Below, piece after piece: positions 28,277-37,149 of a stretch of 62,378 nucleotides of DNA (within the stretch, counting starts at the first letter, position 1; every line of letters begins with the position of its first letter). The notes below the pieces were generated by a model. The model did not search any database. It was given only the letters and a program-made list of their open reading frames with translations, and was not told the origin of the DNA. The stretch spans positions 1 to 62,378 of the forward strand of contig NZ_SDIK01000035.1 in the NCBI RefSeq assembly GCF_008016795.1, written 5' to 3'. This DNA is from Prevotella brunnea. GTDB taxonomy: Bacteria > Bacteroidota > Bacteroidia > Bacteroidales > Bacteroidaceae. A program made the translations under genes and the position numbers.

Positions 28277-29578
28277 ATGAAGCAAAACCAAATAGATATT
28301 ATCACATTAGGATGCTCAAAGAATTTAGTTGATTCTGAACTAATCATGAAACAATTTGAGGCCAATGGCTATCATTGTGTTCATGACCCCAACCATCCTC
28401 AAGGTGAAATAGCTGTAATCAATACTTGCGGATTTATAGCTTCTGCCAAAGAAGAGAGTATCAACACTATATTAGAGTTTGTAAGTAGGAAAAATAACGG
28501 TTGCCTTAACAAACTCTATGTGATGGGGTGTCTTTCTCAGCGATATAAAAACGAGCTTGAAAAGGAAATACCGGAAGTTGATAAATTTTATGGAAAGTTT
28601 AATTACAAAGAGCTTCTGACGGATTTAGGGAAAGCGGAAATTAAATCATGTAACAACCGACGCCACCTTACCACACCGCATCATTACGCATTTATTAAAA
28701 TTGCTGAAGGGTGCGATCGTCATTGCGCTTATTGCGCTATTCCGCTCATCACCGGACGACATCGTTCTCGACAGATGAGCGAGATTTTAGCAGAAGTAAA
28801 AGAACTTGCAGCTGAAGGAACAAAGGAGTTTCAAATTATTGAGCAAGAACTGACCTATTATGGGGTGGATATTGACGGAAAACAACATATATCCGAACTG
28901 ATTTCTCGCATGGCAGATTTACCCGGTGTCGAATGGATAAGGCTGCATTATGCCTATCCAAACCAATTCCCAACCAATCTTTTGGATGTGATACGTGAAA
29001 AGCCTCAAGTGTGCAAATACCTGGATGTCGCCCTACAGCATATCTCTGACAATGTTCTTTCTCGTATGCAACGTAACGTTACAAAACAAGAAACGATTGA
29101 TTTTATTAAGAAAGTAAGAAGGAAAGTGCCCGGAATACATTTACGTACAACGCTAATGGTTGGCTTTCCGGGTGAGACAGAAGATGACTTCCGGGAACTG
29201 ATGGAATTTGTAAGATGGGCACGTTTTGAGCGAATGGGAGCTTTCGCCTATTCACACGAAGAAGGAACTTACAGTGCAAAACATTATCAAGACGATGTAC
29301 CTGAATCCGTTAAACAGCAACGTTTAAGCGACCTCATGGCACTTCAACAGCAAATCTCATCAGAGATTGAAGCTGAAAAAGTTGGCAAGGAAATGAAAGT
29401 GATTATTGATAGGAAAGAAGGGGAATATTATGTGGGAAGAAGCGAATTCTGTTCTCCTGAGGTTGATCCGGAAGTTTTGATCAAAGCAGATAATGATTTG
29501 AGAGTTGGAAAATTCTACAACATTCGAATAACCGATTCGGATGAATTTGACTTGTATGGAGAAATCACTTTTACGTAA
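28277..29578 (+). CDS. rimO: Ribosomal protein S12 methylthiotransferase RimO
   Basis: A 433-residue radical SAM enzyme that methylthiolates an Asp of ribosomal protein S12. The N-terminal domain carries the auxiliary-cluster cysteines (ITLGCSKNLVDSE, INTCGFIASAKEES, YVMGCLSQRY). The radical SAM CxxxCxxC is in EGCDRHCAYCAIPLITGRHR. MVGFPGETEDDFRELMEFVR supports this family, and the last about 70 residues form a TRAM domain. Co-oriented with ftsY and HU genes. Confidence 0.96.
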   Translation: MKQNQIDIITLGCSKNLVDSELIMKQFEANGYHCVHDPNHPQGEIAVINTCGFIASAKEESINTILEFVSRKNNGCLNKLYVMGCLSQRYKNELEKEIPEVDKFYGKFNYKELLTDLGKAEIKSCNNRRHLTTPHHYAFIKIAEGCDRHCAYCAIPLITGRHRSRQMSEILAEVKELAAEGTKEFQIIEQELTYYGVDIDGKQHISELISRMADLPGVEWIRLHYAYPNQFPTNLLDVIREKPQVCKYLDVALQHISDNVLSRMQRNVTKQETIDFIKKVRRKVPGIHLRTTLMVGFPGETEDDFRELMEFVRWARFERMGAFAYSHEEGTYSAKHYQDDVPESVKQQRLSDLMALQQQISSEIEAEKVGKEMKVIIDRKEGEYYVGRSEFCSPEVDPEVLIKADNDLRVGKFYNIRITDSDEFDLYGEITFT

Positions 29579-29607
29579 CATTCGTAAGATTATTATGCCC
29601 TCTGTTT

Positions 29608-29895
29608 ATGAATAATAAAGAATTTATAGCAACATTATCAAATCAAACTGATTATTCTCAAGAAGAAACTCAGCAATTAGTGAAAACTGTTCTTGCTGGA
29701 ATGGTGAACACCTTCGACACCGGTGACTCTTTACTCATCTCCGGCTTTGGTACCTTTGAGGTAAAAAAGAGGGTAGAACGAGTGATGGTTAATCCGGCAA
29801 CAGGGCAAAAAATGCTTATCCCCCCAAAGTTAGTACTGGGCTTCAGACCGGCTGCTTCCATTAAGGAAAGATTAAGATATGGAGGGAATGAATAA
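29608..29895 (+). CDS. HU family DNA-binding protein
   Basis: A 95-residue HU/IHF-type protein: MNNKEFIATLSNQTDYSQEE, LLISGFGTFEVKKRVERVMV, NPATGQKMLIPPKLVLGFRP. The beta arm with NPATG is intact, so DNA bending is likely. Its stop overlaps the next start by one base (TAATG), coupling it to the larger HU-like gene. Confidence 0.9.
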   Translation: MNNKEFIATLSNQTDYSQEETQQLVKTVLAGMVNTFDTGDSLLISGFGTFEVKKRVERVMVNPATGQKMLIPPKLVLGFRPAASIKERLRYGGNE

Positions 29896-31214
29896 TGGGC
29901 AAAACATCACTTCAAATTGTTACTGAATTTGTAGCTAAAAAGCATAACCTTACCATAAAAGAAGCTGATAAATTTCTTTCTGCTTTTTTTGAGACGATTC
30001 AGCAAGGTCTAAAAGAAGATAAGATTGTAAAAATAAAGGGATTGGGAACTTTTAAAATACAATCTGTAAAAGCACGTGAGAGCATTAATGTCAATACAGG
30101 CGAGAGAGTCGTTATAGAAAGACATGAGAAGGTGAGCTTCACCCCTGATGCTTACATGAAGGCAATGGTAAATAAACCTTTTTCCGACTTTGAGACAGTA
30201 GTACTCAATGATGGGGTTCAGTTTGAGGAAGCGTCTTCTTTGGATGAAGAAGACAAAGAGTTCATACAGTATTCTGATGATTCAAACGGAAGCTTGTCAA
30301 AAATCGATGCACTCCATCAACAGAAAGCAACGAAACACAATGGCAATGAGACTATGCCACTCTCTGATGGCGAGATAGAGGTGTCATCCGACACGAAAGT
30401 AGATATTCCCATTCATCCATTTGAAGATAAAGAAAATGACAACTCAGATTTAATTCATATAACAGATAGCAATACAAAAGAAAACTCAGCGATTGGACAG
30501 CAAGAAGAAGTTCCTGATATAGCTAACACCACGTATGACAATGATACCAAAGAGGTGATCAATAACAAAAGTGATTCCCCTAAAAACAATTTACACCTAA
30601 AGGAATGTGATATTATTAAGGATGAGGTACAGGATGAAGCTCCAACGGTTTCATCAAATAACATGGGGGTATCAAACGTGAATTACAACGTTAATAGTGA
30701 GGAAACAGGGAGTGATGATGGTATCTTTGACACGTCTCATGATATATCACCAAAAAATAGGCACAAGGCGTGGATAACCATCTTGACAGCCATCTTCCTT
30801 GCGAGCGTGATTTTTGGAATTTACACTTTAGGAAAACATGCAGATGCCTCGAAAAAGCAACTGACTTCAACTTCCAAACATAAAGTTGTAGTAAAACCTA
30901 ATATACCTAAAAGTGATATAGTTAAAGAGGATAATTCCATTGATACTCTAAAGGATAAAACAACTAAGAAATCGGATTACAAATTGTTAAGTTCAAACCC
31001 GAAAATCAGATATGGTGCGTATGACATCGTAGGAGTTGAAAAAGAAGTAGTACTTAAGAAAGGGGAAAATATGAGTTCGTATAGTAAAAAGACGTTAGGA
31101 CCGGACATGGTAGGCTATTTCCAAGTACTCAATAATGCAGAGACTATGAAAGAAGGCGATACAATGAAAGTTCCAAAAGTTGAACTCCGCCCTGAATACA
31201 GAAAAAAGAGGTAA
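29895..31214 (+). CDS. Predicted membrane-anchored HU-like protein with a LysM-like tail
   Basis: A 439-residue protein. Residues 1-95 form an HU-like domain (SLQIVTEFVAKKHNLTIKEA, KIKGLGTFKIQSVKARESIN, VNTGERVVIERHEKVSFTPD). A long acidic, Ser/Asp/Asn-rich low-complexity linker runs from about 110 to 285. A single membrane helix is at about 291-313 (WITILTAIFLASVIFGIYTL). The C-terminal part (about 365-430, GVEKEVVLKKGENMSSYSKK, VGYFQVLNNAETMKEGDTMK, VPKVEL) has the spacing of a LysM repeat. This implies cytosolic DNA binding tethered through the inner membrane to a periplasmic, possibly peptidoglycan-binding, domain (inference). It overlaps the plain HU gene by 1 bp. A terminator follows at 31326. 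Confidence 0.8.
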   Translation: MGKTSLQIVTEFVAKKHNLTIKEADKFLSAFFETIQQGLKEDKIVKIKGLGTFKIQSVKARESINVNTGERVVIERHEKVSFTPDAYMKAMVNKPFSDFETVVLNDGVQFEEASSLDEEDKEFIQYSDDSNGSLSKIDALHQQKATKHNGNETMPLSDGEIEVSSDTKVDIPIHPFEDKENDNSDLIHITDSNTKENSAIGQQEEVPDIANTTYDNDTKEVINNKSDSPKNNLHLKECDIIKDEVQDEAPTVSSNNMGVSNVNYNVNSEETGSDDGIFDTSHDISPKNRHKAWITILTAIFLASVIFGIYTLGKHADASKKQLTSTSKHKVVVKPNIPKSDIVKEDNSIDTLKDKTTKKSDYKLLSSNPKIRYGAYDIVGVEKEVVLKKGENMSSYSKKTLGPDMVGYFQVLNNAETMKEGDTMKVPKVELRPEYRKKR

Positions 31215-31325
31215 AAAGGGTGGGGTTGCAACGTTATGATGATATTTTTAAGCATAGCACGTTGCATTGTATATACATCAGGTGGGTTATCTCCAGAAAA
31301 AGAGTTGCCTATTTTGAAAATAACT

Positions 31326-31363
31326 AAAAAGTTTCTTAAAAGATACCTTTAAGAAACTTTTTT
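31326..31363 (+). terminator. Rho-independent terminator between the HU genes and the Bat operon
   Basis: AAAAGTTTCTTAAA (31327-31340) pairs with TTTAAGAAACTTTT (31348-31361), 7-nt loop, ending in a T run. The A-run on the 5' side could let it act in both directions. Confidence 0.85.
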
Positions 31364-31456
31364 AATATTATTTAGTCTGTAAATTGTATCCATATTACTT
31401 TATTTGTATTACTTTTGCGTAACAATAAAATAATGAAGATATAAATTGATTTAGTT

Positions 31457-32452
31457 ATGACAGAAGCTTTAGATATTCGTGAATTAAATACGCGGATTGA
31501 ACAAAAAAGCGCATTCATCACCAATTTAATTACAGGTATGAGGCAAGTAATTATTGGTCAGCAACACTTAATTGATTCCTTACTTATCAGTTTGCTTAGT
31601 AATGGACATATCCTGTTAGAGGGCGTCCCCGGGTTGGCAAAAACTTTAGCTATCAAAACTCTTTCACAATTGATAGAATCGAAATATAGCCGCATTCAAT
31701 TTACTCCGGATCTTTTGCCTGCTGATGTTATTGGAACTCAGATATACTCACAAAAAGATGAACGATTTCACGTCAAAAAAGGTCCTATTTTTGCAAATTT
31801 TGTTTTAGCTGACGAAATAAATCGCGCACCTGCTAAAGTTCAGAGTGCATTACTTGAAGCGATGCAAGAACATCAAGTAACGATAGGCGATCAAACCTTC
31901 ACCTTTCCAACTCCTTTTATGGTGATGGCAACTCAAAATCCGATAGAACAAGAGGGAACGTATATGCTTCCTGAGGCGCAAGTAGATCGCTTCATGTTGA
32001 AAGTTGTCATTGACTACCCTACGTTGGAAGAAGAAAAGCTTGTTATTCGGAAAAACCTTGCAGAAACTGATTTCCGTGTTGATGCAGTTACAACCGCTGA
32101 GGAAATTCTGAATGCCAGAGCTATTGTAAAGGAAGTTTATATAGATGAAAAAATTGAGCAGTATATTGCTGATATAGTTTTCGCCACACGCTTTCCGGAA
32201 AGATATGCTTTGGGCGAATTAAAGCAAATGATTACTTTCGGAGGCAGTCCCCGCGCAAGTATAAATTTGGCAAAAGCAAGTAGGGCTTATGCCTTTATAA
32301 AACGTCGTGGATACGTTGTTCCTGAAGATATTCGAGCAGTTGCTTATGATGTTCTTCGCCATAGAATCGGTTTATCGTATGAAGCCGAGGCAAGCAATAT
32401 CACAAGTGAAGAAATTGTCCGCCAAGTCATTAATAAAGTTGAAGTTCCCTAA
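31457..32452 (+). CDS. MoxR-family AAA+ ATPase
   Basis: A 331-residue AAA+ ATPase opening the aerotolerance (Bat) operon. Walker A is in LLEGVPGLAKTLAIKTL, Walker B in FVLADEINRAPAKVQSALLE; sensor and arginine regions are visible in MATQNPIEQEGTYMLPEAQV and GGSPRASINLAKASRAYAF. MoxR proteins are thought to act as chaperones with VWA partners, here the DUF58, BatA and BatB proteins. TACTTTTG at 31410-31417 may be the -7 box. Confidence 0.95.
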   Translation: MTEALDIRELNTRIEQKSAFITNLITGMRQVIIGQQHLIDSLLISLLSNGHILLEGVPGLAKTLAIKTLSQLIESKYSRIQFTPDLLPADVIGTQIYSQKDERFHVKKGPIFANFVLADEINRAPAKVQSALLEAMQEHQVTIGDQTFTFPTPFMVMATQNPIEQEGTYMLPEAQVDRFMLKVVIDYPTLEEEKLVIRKNLAETDFRVDAVTTAEEILNARAIVKEVYIDEKIEQYIADIVFATRFPERYALGELKQMITFGGSPRASINLAKASRAYAFIKRRGYVVPEDIRAVAYDVLRHRIGLSYEAEASNITSEEIVRQVINKVEVP

Positions 32453-32502
32453 TTTGTTAGTTGTTTACTTCTGATGAAAAGCATTATTGTTTGACAAATT
32501 GA

Positions 32503-33372
32503 ATGGACACCACGGATTTATTAAAAAAAGTACGAAAAATAGAAATTAAGACACGCAGCCTTAGTCAGAATATCTTTGCAGGTCAGTATCATTCTGCTTT
32601 CAAAGGTAGAGGTATGGTCTTTTCCGAAGTGCGCGAATATCAGTACGGAGATGATGTCAGGGATATTGACTGGAATGTAACGGCACGTTTCCACCATCCG
32701 TTTGTCAAGGTTTATGAAGAAGAACGTGAGCTTACCGTTATGTTGCTAATTGATGTAAGTGGTTCGCTGGATTTTGGAACAATTAAACAAACAAAAAAGG
32801 ACTTGGTTGCCGAGATTTCTGCAACTTTAGCTTTTTCTGCAATACAGAATAATGATAAAATCGGTGTTATCTTTTTCTCAGATCGAATAGAGAAATTTAT
32901 ACCTCCACAGAAAGGTAGGAAGCATATTCTTTACATCATTAGAGAAATGCTCGACTTTCAACCTTCCGGGCAACGTACGAACTTAAAGATTCCATTGGAA
33001 TTTTTGATAAAAGCCTTAAAAAGGCATTGTACTGCTTTCTTGCTTAGTGACTTTTATGTACGGTCGAGTTTTAAAGACGAACTAACAATAGCCAACCGTA
33101 AACATGATGTTATCGCACTGCAAATTTACGATCACCGCTCTAAAGAATTACCGAATGTGGGATTGATGAAAATAAAAGATGCAGAAACCGGACATGAAAT
33201 GTTCATAGACACCGGAAGTAAAGTAGTTCGCCAAGAACATAAAGCATATTGGATTCGACACCAAGAAAATCTTCGCGACACTTTTTCCAAGTGTGAGGTA
33301 GATAATATTTCCATAGCAACGGGTGAAGATTTTGTTAAGAAACTTATGATATTGTTTGCAAAAAGAGGATAA
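32503..33372 (+). CDS. DUF58 domain protein (VWA-like)
   Basis: A 289-residue soluble DUF58 protein. The N-terminal signature is VRKIEIKTRSLSQNIFAGQY and FKGRGMVFSEVREYQYGDDV-RDIDWNVTAR. The VWA-like part has MIDAS motif LLIDVSGSLDFGT. Partner of the MoxR ATPase in known clusters. Overlaps the next gene by one base (TAATG). Confidence 0.93.
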   Translation: MDTTDLLKKVRKIEIKTRSLSQNIFAGQYHSAFKGRGMVFSEVREYQYGDDVRDIDWNVTARFHHPFVKVYEEERELTVMLLIDVSGSLDFGTIKQTKKDLVAEISATLAFSAIQNNDKIGVIFFSDRIEKFIPPQKGRKHILYIIREMLDFQPSGQRTNLKIPLEFLIKALKRHCTAFLLSDFYVRSSFKDELTIANRKHDVIALQIYDHRSKELPNVGLMKIKDAETGHEMFIDTGSKVVRQEHKAYWIRHQENLRDTFSKCEVDNISIATGEDFVKKLMILFAKRG

Positions 33373-34436
33373 TGAAAAGATATATATTCATACAGATTTT
33401 GCTACTTCAAGCTCTCTTCTCTTGTGCTCAAGTGAAAATAGATGCTGTTTTGGATAGCACATCTATTATGATAGGATCTCAAACTCATTGGGCAATTACC
33501 GTAAAAGCGCCCAAAGGAGTGAATATATCTTTTCAAAAAGAAAAATTTGCGTCAGCTCTACCTGATAATATAGAGATTCTTGGTCATCAGATAGATACCA
33601 TATCAAATACGAAAAATGTGATAGTTCGGCTTAATTACACCATTACATCATGGAAGGAAGGCAACTACAAACTTCCTGCCGTGCCGGTATATGTAAACAA
33701 AAAAAAGCAGAATTCTAATCCCGTAAAGTTAAAGGTAACAACTATAGAGATAGATACAACTACCATTGCGACAATACGTCCGTCGGATGACATTCAAAAT
33801 AATCCTTTCGCCATCTCGGAATGGATGCCTTTATTTTGGCTGACGACATTGATGATATTGAATCTGTTCTTGGTTTATTTCCTTCGACTTCGATTAAACA
33901 ATGCGAAACCTTTAATTTCCATGAAACGGAGAAGACAGACAATTTTACCACATGTCAAAGCACTTGCGAATATCAATACGTTGAAAATAGGAAGTTTCAA
34001 AAATGAAGACGAACAAAAATTATATTATACGCGCCTAATCAATGTCTTGCGTGAATACTTATACGAAAGGTTTGGTCTCAATGCGATGGAAATGACGTCC
34101 AAGGAAATCATAAACCATCTAAAAGCCCATGGCTACAACACGAAAGAGAACTACTTGCAGACAGCTTTTGAAATAGCCGACTTGGTGAAATTTGCTAAAT
34201 TTTCTACCGCTACATCAGAATATGCATATTATCTTACCAATATTGCTAAATTTATTGAAGGAACCAAATCTGAACATGGAGTAATAGCAAATGAGAATGA
34301 AAAGACTAAAGTCAAAGTGGGGAATGATCGAAAACAACGAGTCATTCTTAAACTGCTTATATTGACCTTCCTTATAATTACCGCCGGACTTTTTTGTTTC
34401 GTGTCATGGAATATTTATAGTCTTTTAAGCAATTAA
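33372..34436 (+). CDS. Bat-operon membrane protein of unknown function
   Basis: A 354-residue exported and membrane-anchored protein. A signal peptide (MKRYIFIQILLLQALFSCAQ) precedes a beta-rich extracytoplasmic region of about 125 residues resembling a short BatD N-terminal domain (NVIVRLNYTITSWKEGNYKL-PAVPVYV). A membrane helix is at about 154-174, then a cytosolic helical region (KLYYTRLINVLREYLYERFG, MEMTSKEIINHLKAHGYNT) and a second helix at the C terminus (VILKLLILTFLIITAGLFCF). Similar proteins occupy the same slot between DUF58 and BatA in other Bacteroidales. The BatD-like topology suggests a scaffold role (inference). Confidence 0.8.
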   Translation: MKRYIFIQILLLQALFSCAQVKIDAVLDSTSIMIGSQTHWAITVKAPKGVNISFQKEKFASALPDNIEILGHQIDTISNTKNVIVRLNYTITSWKEGNYKLPAVPVYVNKKKQNSNPVKLKVTTIEIDTTTIATIRPSDDIQNNPFAISEWMPLFWLTTLMILNLFLVYFLRLRLNNAKPLISMKRRRQTILPHVKALANINTLKIGSFKNEDEQKLYYTRLINVLREYLYERFGLNAMEMTSKEIINHLKAHGYNTKENYLQTAFEIADLVKFAKFSTATSEYAYYLTNIAKFIEGTKSEHGVIANENEKTKVKVGNDRKQRVILKLLILTFLIITAGLFCFVSWNIYSLLSN

Positions 34437-34448
34437 AACATTGTGAAG

Positions 34449-35420
34449 ATGGAATTTGCAAATAAAGAATATTTGTTACTGCTGCTTCTGCTTGTTCCTT
34501 ATGTATTGTGGTATTTTCTACGCAATAGAGGGAAAGAACCTACACTTAGAATGGCAGACACATATGCCTACGAGTACGGAAGGAAGAGTTTTAAAATGAA
34601 GATAATTCACCTTCCGATCTTTCTTCGTTCTCTTACATTTGCACTTGTAGTGATGGTATTGGCACGTCCACAGACTCATCAGCCATTGAGTAAAGATTAT
34701 TCCAATGGAATCAATATTATGCTTGCGATGGATGTTTCAACAAGTATGCTCTCGCAAGATGTAGCTCCCAATAGAATGGAAGTGGCGAAAGATGTTGCTA
34801 ATGAGTTTATTAGTAGCCGTCCTACTGATAATATAGGACTTACGATATTTGCCGGTGAAGCATTTACGCAATGTCCAATGACAACAGACCACGTGTCTTT
34901 GACAAATTTGCTTATGAACATTCGGCCGGATATCTCTGCCAATGGTTTGATTAAAGATGGAACGGCTATCGGAATGGGCTTGGCAAATGCCATAAGTCGC
35001 CTTAAAAATATTAAGGCTAAAAGCAAAGTAATTATTCTTTTGACGGACGGAAGCAATAACATGGGCGATATTTCTCCTAAAACGGCTGCAGAGATTGCAA
35101 AAAAGTTTGGCATAAGAATTTATACTATAGGCCTGGGAGGCGATCAACCAATGGATGCATCCTCAAAGACTGTCGGAGAAATTGACTACAACACACTGCA
35201 AGAAATCGCTGTTTTGACAAACGGAGAATTTTATCGAGCACAGAGTAGGCAAGAGCTTTCACAGATTTACAAGGATATTGATAAATTGGAAAAGACAAAG
35301 ATAGAGAATAAAAATTATGGGAAACGCTATGAGGCATATATGCCATTCGCATTTTTTGCCCTGATAATTTTTCTCATGGAAATACTACTTAGGATAACCG
35401 TGCTCAAACGGATTCCATAG
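34449..35420 (+). CDS. batA: BatA, VWA-domain membrane protein
   Basis: A 323-residue aerotolerance protein. The ATG at 34449 is preferred over the in-frame GTG at 34443. Two N-terminal membrane helices (LLLLLLVPYVLWYF and LRSLTFALVVMVL) precede a VWA domain with MIDAS DVSTSMLSQDVAPNRMEVAK, the conserved Thr in GLIKDGTAIGMGLANAISRL and LLTDGSNNMGD. A C-terminal helix (FAFFALIIFLMEILLRI) closes it. BatA and BatB are the adjacent VWA pair. Confidence 0.94.
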   Translation: MEFANKEYLLLLLLLVPYVLWYFLRNRGKEPTLRMADTYAYEYGRKSFKMKIIHLPIFLRSLTFALVVMVLARPQTHQPLSKDYSNGINIMLAMDVSTSMLSQDVAPNRMEVAKDVANEFISSRPTDNIGLTIFAGEAFTQCPMTTDHVSLTNLLMNIRPDISANGLIKDGTAIGMGLANAISRLKNIKAKSKVIILLTDGSNNMGDISPKTAAEIAKKFGIRIYTIGLGGDQPMDASSKTVGEIDYNTLQEIAVLTNGEFYRAQSRQELSQIYKDIDKLEKTKIENKNYGKRYEAYMPFAFFALIIFLMEILLRITVLKRIP

Positions 35421-35449
35421 TAGAATGTAACAAAAAAAATAAAAGCATA

Positions 35450-36475
35450 ATGTTTAGATTTGATAATCCGCTTTGCTTGTGGTTATTATTGCTAATACCT
35501 ATATTGGCAACCATCTATTATGCCTCTATACGTAAACGAAGAAAGCGAATGTCGAAATTTGGTGATTTAACCTTATTAAGGCAACTCTCTCCTGATGTTT
35601 CCAAGTATCGTCCCACAGTAAAGTTCGTGTTACTTGAAATCTCGCTTTCCCTAATATGTGTTTTATTGGCTCGTCCACAAATTGGGGTTAAGAGCATAAG
35701 CAATAAACACAAAGGTATAGAAGCCATTATTGCAATGGACATTAGTAATTCCATGCTTTGTCAGGATGTTGCGCCATCAAGATTAGAAAGGTCTAAGATG
35801 ATGGTTGAAAATCTTGTAGATAATCTGACAGAAGATAGAATTGGGCTCATTGTTTTTGCCGGTGATGCGTATGTTCAATTGCCCATTACCGCGGATTACG
35901 TATCGGCAAAAATGTTTCTTGACAATATAGACCCATCGTTAATTGGTACACAAGGAACTGACATAGGTGAAGCTTTGAATTTAGCTATACATAGTTTTTC
36001 GCAAGATGAGAAAACGGGTAAAGCAATCATCCTTATTACAGATGGTGAGGATCATGAAGGAAATGCCGAAAACTTAGCCCGAAAAGCAAGCAAAATTGGT
36101 ATTAGGGTGTTTATACTTGGTGTAGGTTCTGCGAATGGTGCTCCAATTCCTTTAGAGAATGGAGATTATCTAAAAGACAAAACAGGAACTCCGGTTATAA
36201 CACATCTCAATGAACCGATGTGTAAACAGTTGGCATCAATTGGAAACGGACTGTATCTTCATATTGATAATACTTTCTCTGTGGAGAAACGGCTAAACAA
36301 AGAATTAGGGGTCATGCATAAAGGAGAGTTCCAGAATATGACATACAGCGATTATAACGATCAGTTTCAGGCTGTTGCAATTCTTATAATTCTACTTTTA
36401 ATAATTGATGTCATTATATTGGAGGTGAAAAATCCAATAATTAGTAGGTGGAATATATTTCATAAAAAAATATGA
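35450..36475 (+). CDS. batB: BatB, VWA-domain membrane protein
   Basis: A 341-residue VWA membrane protein homologous to BatA: helices at about 8-25 and 57-77, MIDAS motif MDISNSMLCQDVAPSRLERS, GTQGTDIGEALNLAIHSF, ILITDGEDHEGNAENLARKA, and a C-terminal helix (AVAILIILLLIIDVIIL). Overlaps batC by 4 bp (ATGA), so translation is coupled. Confidence 0.94.
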   Translation: MFRFDNPLCLWLLLLIPILATIYYASIRKRRKRMSKFGDLTLLRQLSPDVSKYRPTVKFVLLEISLSLICVLLARPQIGVKSISNKHKGIEAIIAMDISNSMLCQDVAPSRLERSKMMVENLVDNLTEDRIGLIVFAGDAYVQLPITADYVSAKMFLDNIDPSLIGTQGTDIGEALNLAIHSFSQDEKTGKAIILITDGEDHEGNAENLARKASKIGIRVFILGVGSANGAPIPLENGDYLKDKTGTPVITHLNEPMCKQLASIGNGLYLHIDNTFSVEKRLNKELGVMHKGEFQNMTYSDYNDQFQAVAILIILLLIIDVIILEVKNPIISRWNIFHKKI

Positions 36476-37143
36476 ATAGAACTTTATCTATATTAAGTCT
36501 ATTGGTGTTGATGGCATTAAGTGTAACAGCACAAAATGATAGGCAATTGATTCGTGAGGGGAATAAATTCTTTCGGCAGCACAATTATGTCCAAGCAGAA
36601 ACCAATTATAGAAAAGCAATAAGTAAGAATGCGAGTAATGGAATTGCCAATTATAATTTAGGTTGTGCTTTACAGGCGCAGCAAAAGGATTCTTTAGCTA
36701 TCCAACAATATAAATATGCAGCTGAACTCGAACAGAACAAACAGCGAAAGGCAAGTTCTTTTTATAATTTAGGGACAATTTATCAGAATAAGAAAGATTA
36801 TGTTAATGCTATTGCAGCTTATAAGAACGCATTACGAGCGAACCCAAAACATGATAACGCCCGATATAACCTTATACTTTGCATGAGGCAACAAAAGAAC
36901 CAATCGCAAAATAATAATCAAGCGAAGAATAATAAATCAAACAAGAACAACCGAAACAACCAAAATAAAAATACATCCCATCAAAATGAAAAGGCTAAAC
37001 AAAATAAAGAAGATAATCGGTTGAGTAAGGATGTAGCTGAGAAATTGCTTGATGCCGCGATGCAAGAGGAAAAAGAAACTCAACAAAGATTGAAAAAATC
37101 AATGCGGCAGCCAAGTACAAAAAATATTGATAAGAATTGGTAG
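36472..37143 (+). CDS. batC: BatC, exported TPR protein
   Basis: A 223-residue protein with signal peptide (MNRTLSILSLLVLMALSVTA) and about three tetratricopeptide repeats over residues 25-135 (FFRQHNYVQAETNYRKAISK, ASSFYNLGTIYQNKKDYVNA). A strongly Asn/Lys/Gln-rich low-complexity segment follows (about 140-180), then a short helical tail (LSKDVAEKLLDAAMQEEKET). It probably mediates protein contacts in the periplasmic Bat complex. Confidence 0.92.
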   Translation: MNRTLSILSLLVLMALSVTAQNDRQLIREGNKFFRQHNYVQAETNYRKAISKNASNGIANYNLGCALQAQQKDSLAIQQYKYAAELEQNKQRKASSFYNLGTIYQNKKDYVNAIAAYKNALRANPKHDNARYNLILCMRQQKNQSQNNNQAKNNKSNKNNRNNQNKNTSHQNEKAKQNKEDNRLSKDVAEKLLDAAMQEEKETQQRLKKSMRQPSTKNIDKNW

Positions 37144-37149
37144 TGCATT

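Noticed and set aside
31236..31352. 38-codon frame beginning MMIFLSIARC after the HU-like gene
   Set aside because: Its end lies inside the terminator hairpin and it has no family resemblance; more likely noncoding.
34697..35147. Two overlapping minus-strand frames of about 137 codons inside batA
   Set aside because: Shadows of the VWA coding sequence, with no supporting motif.
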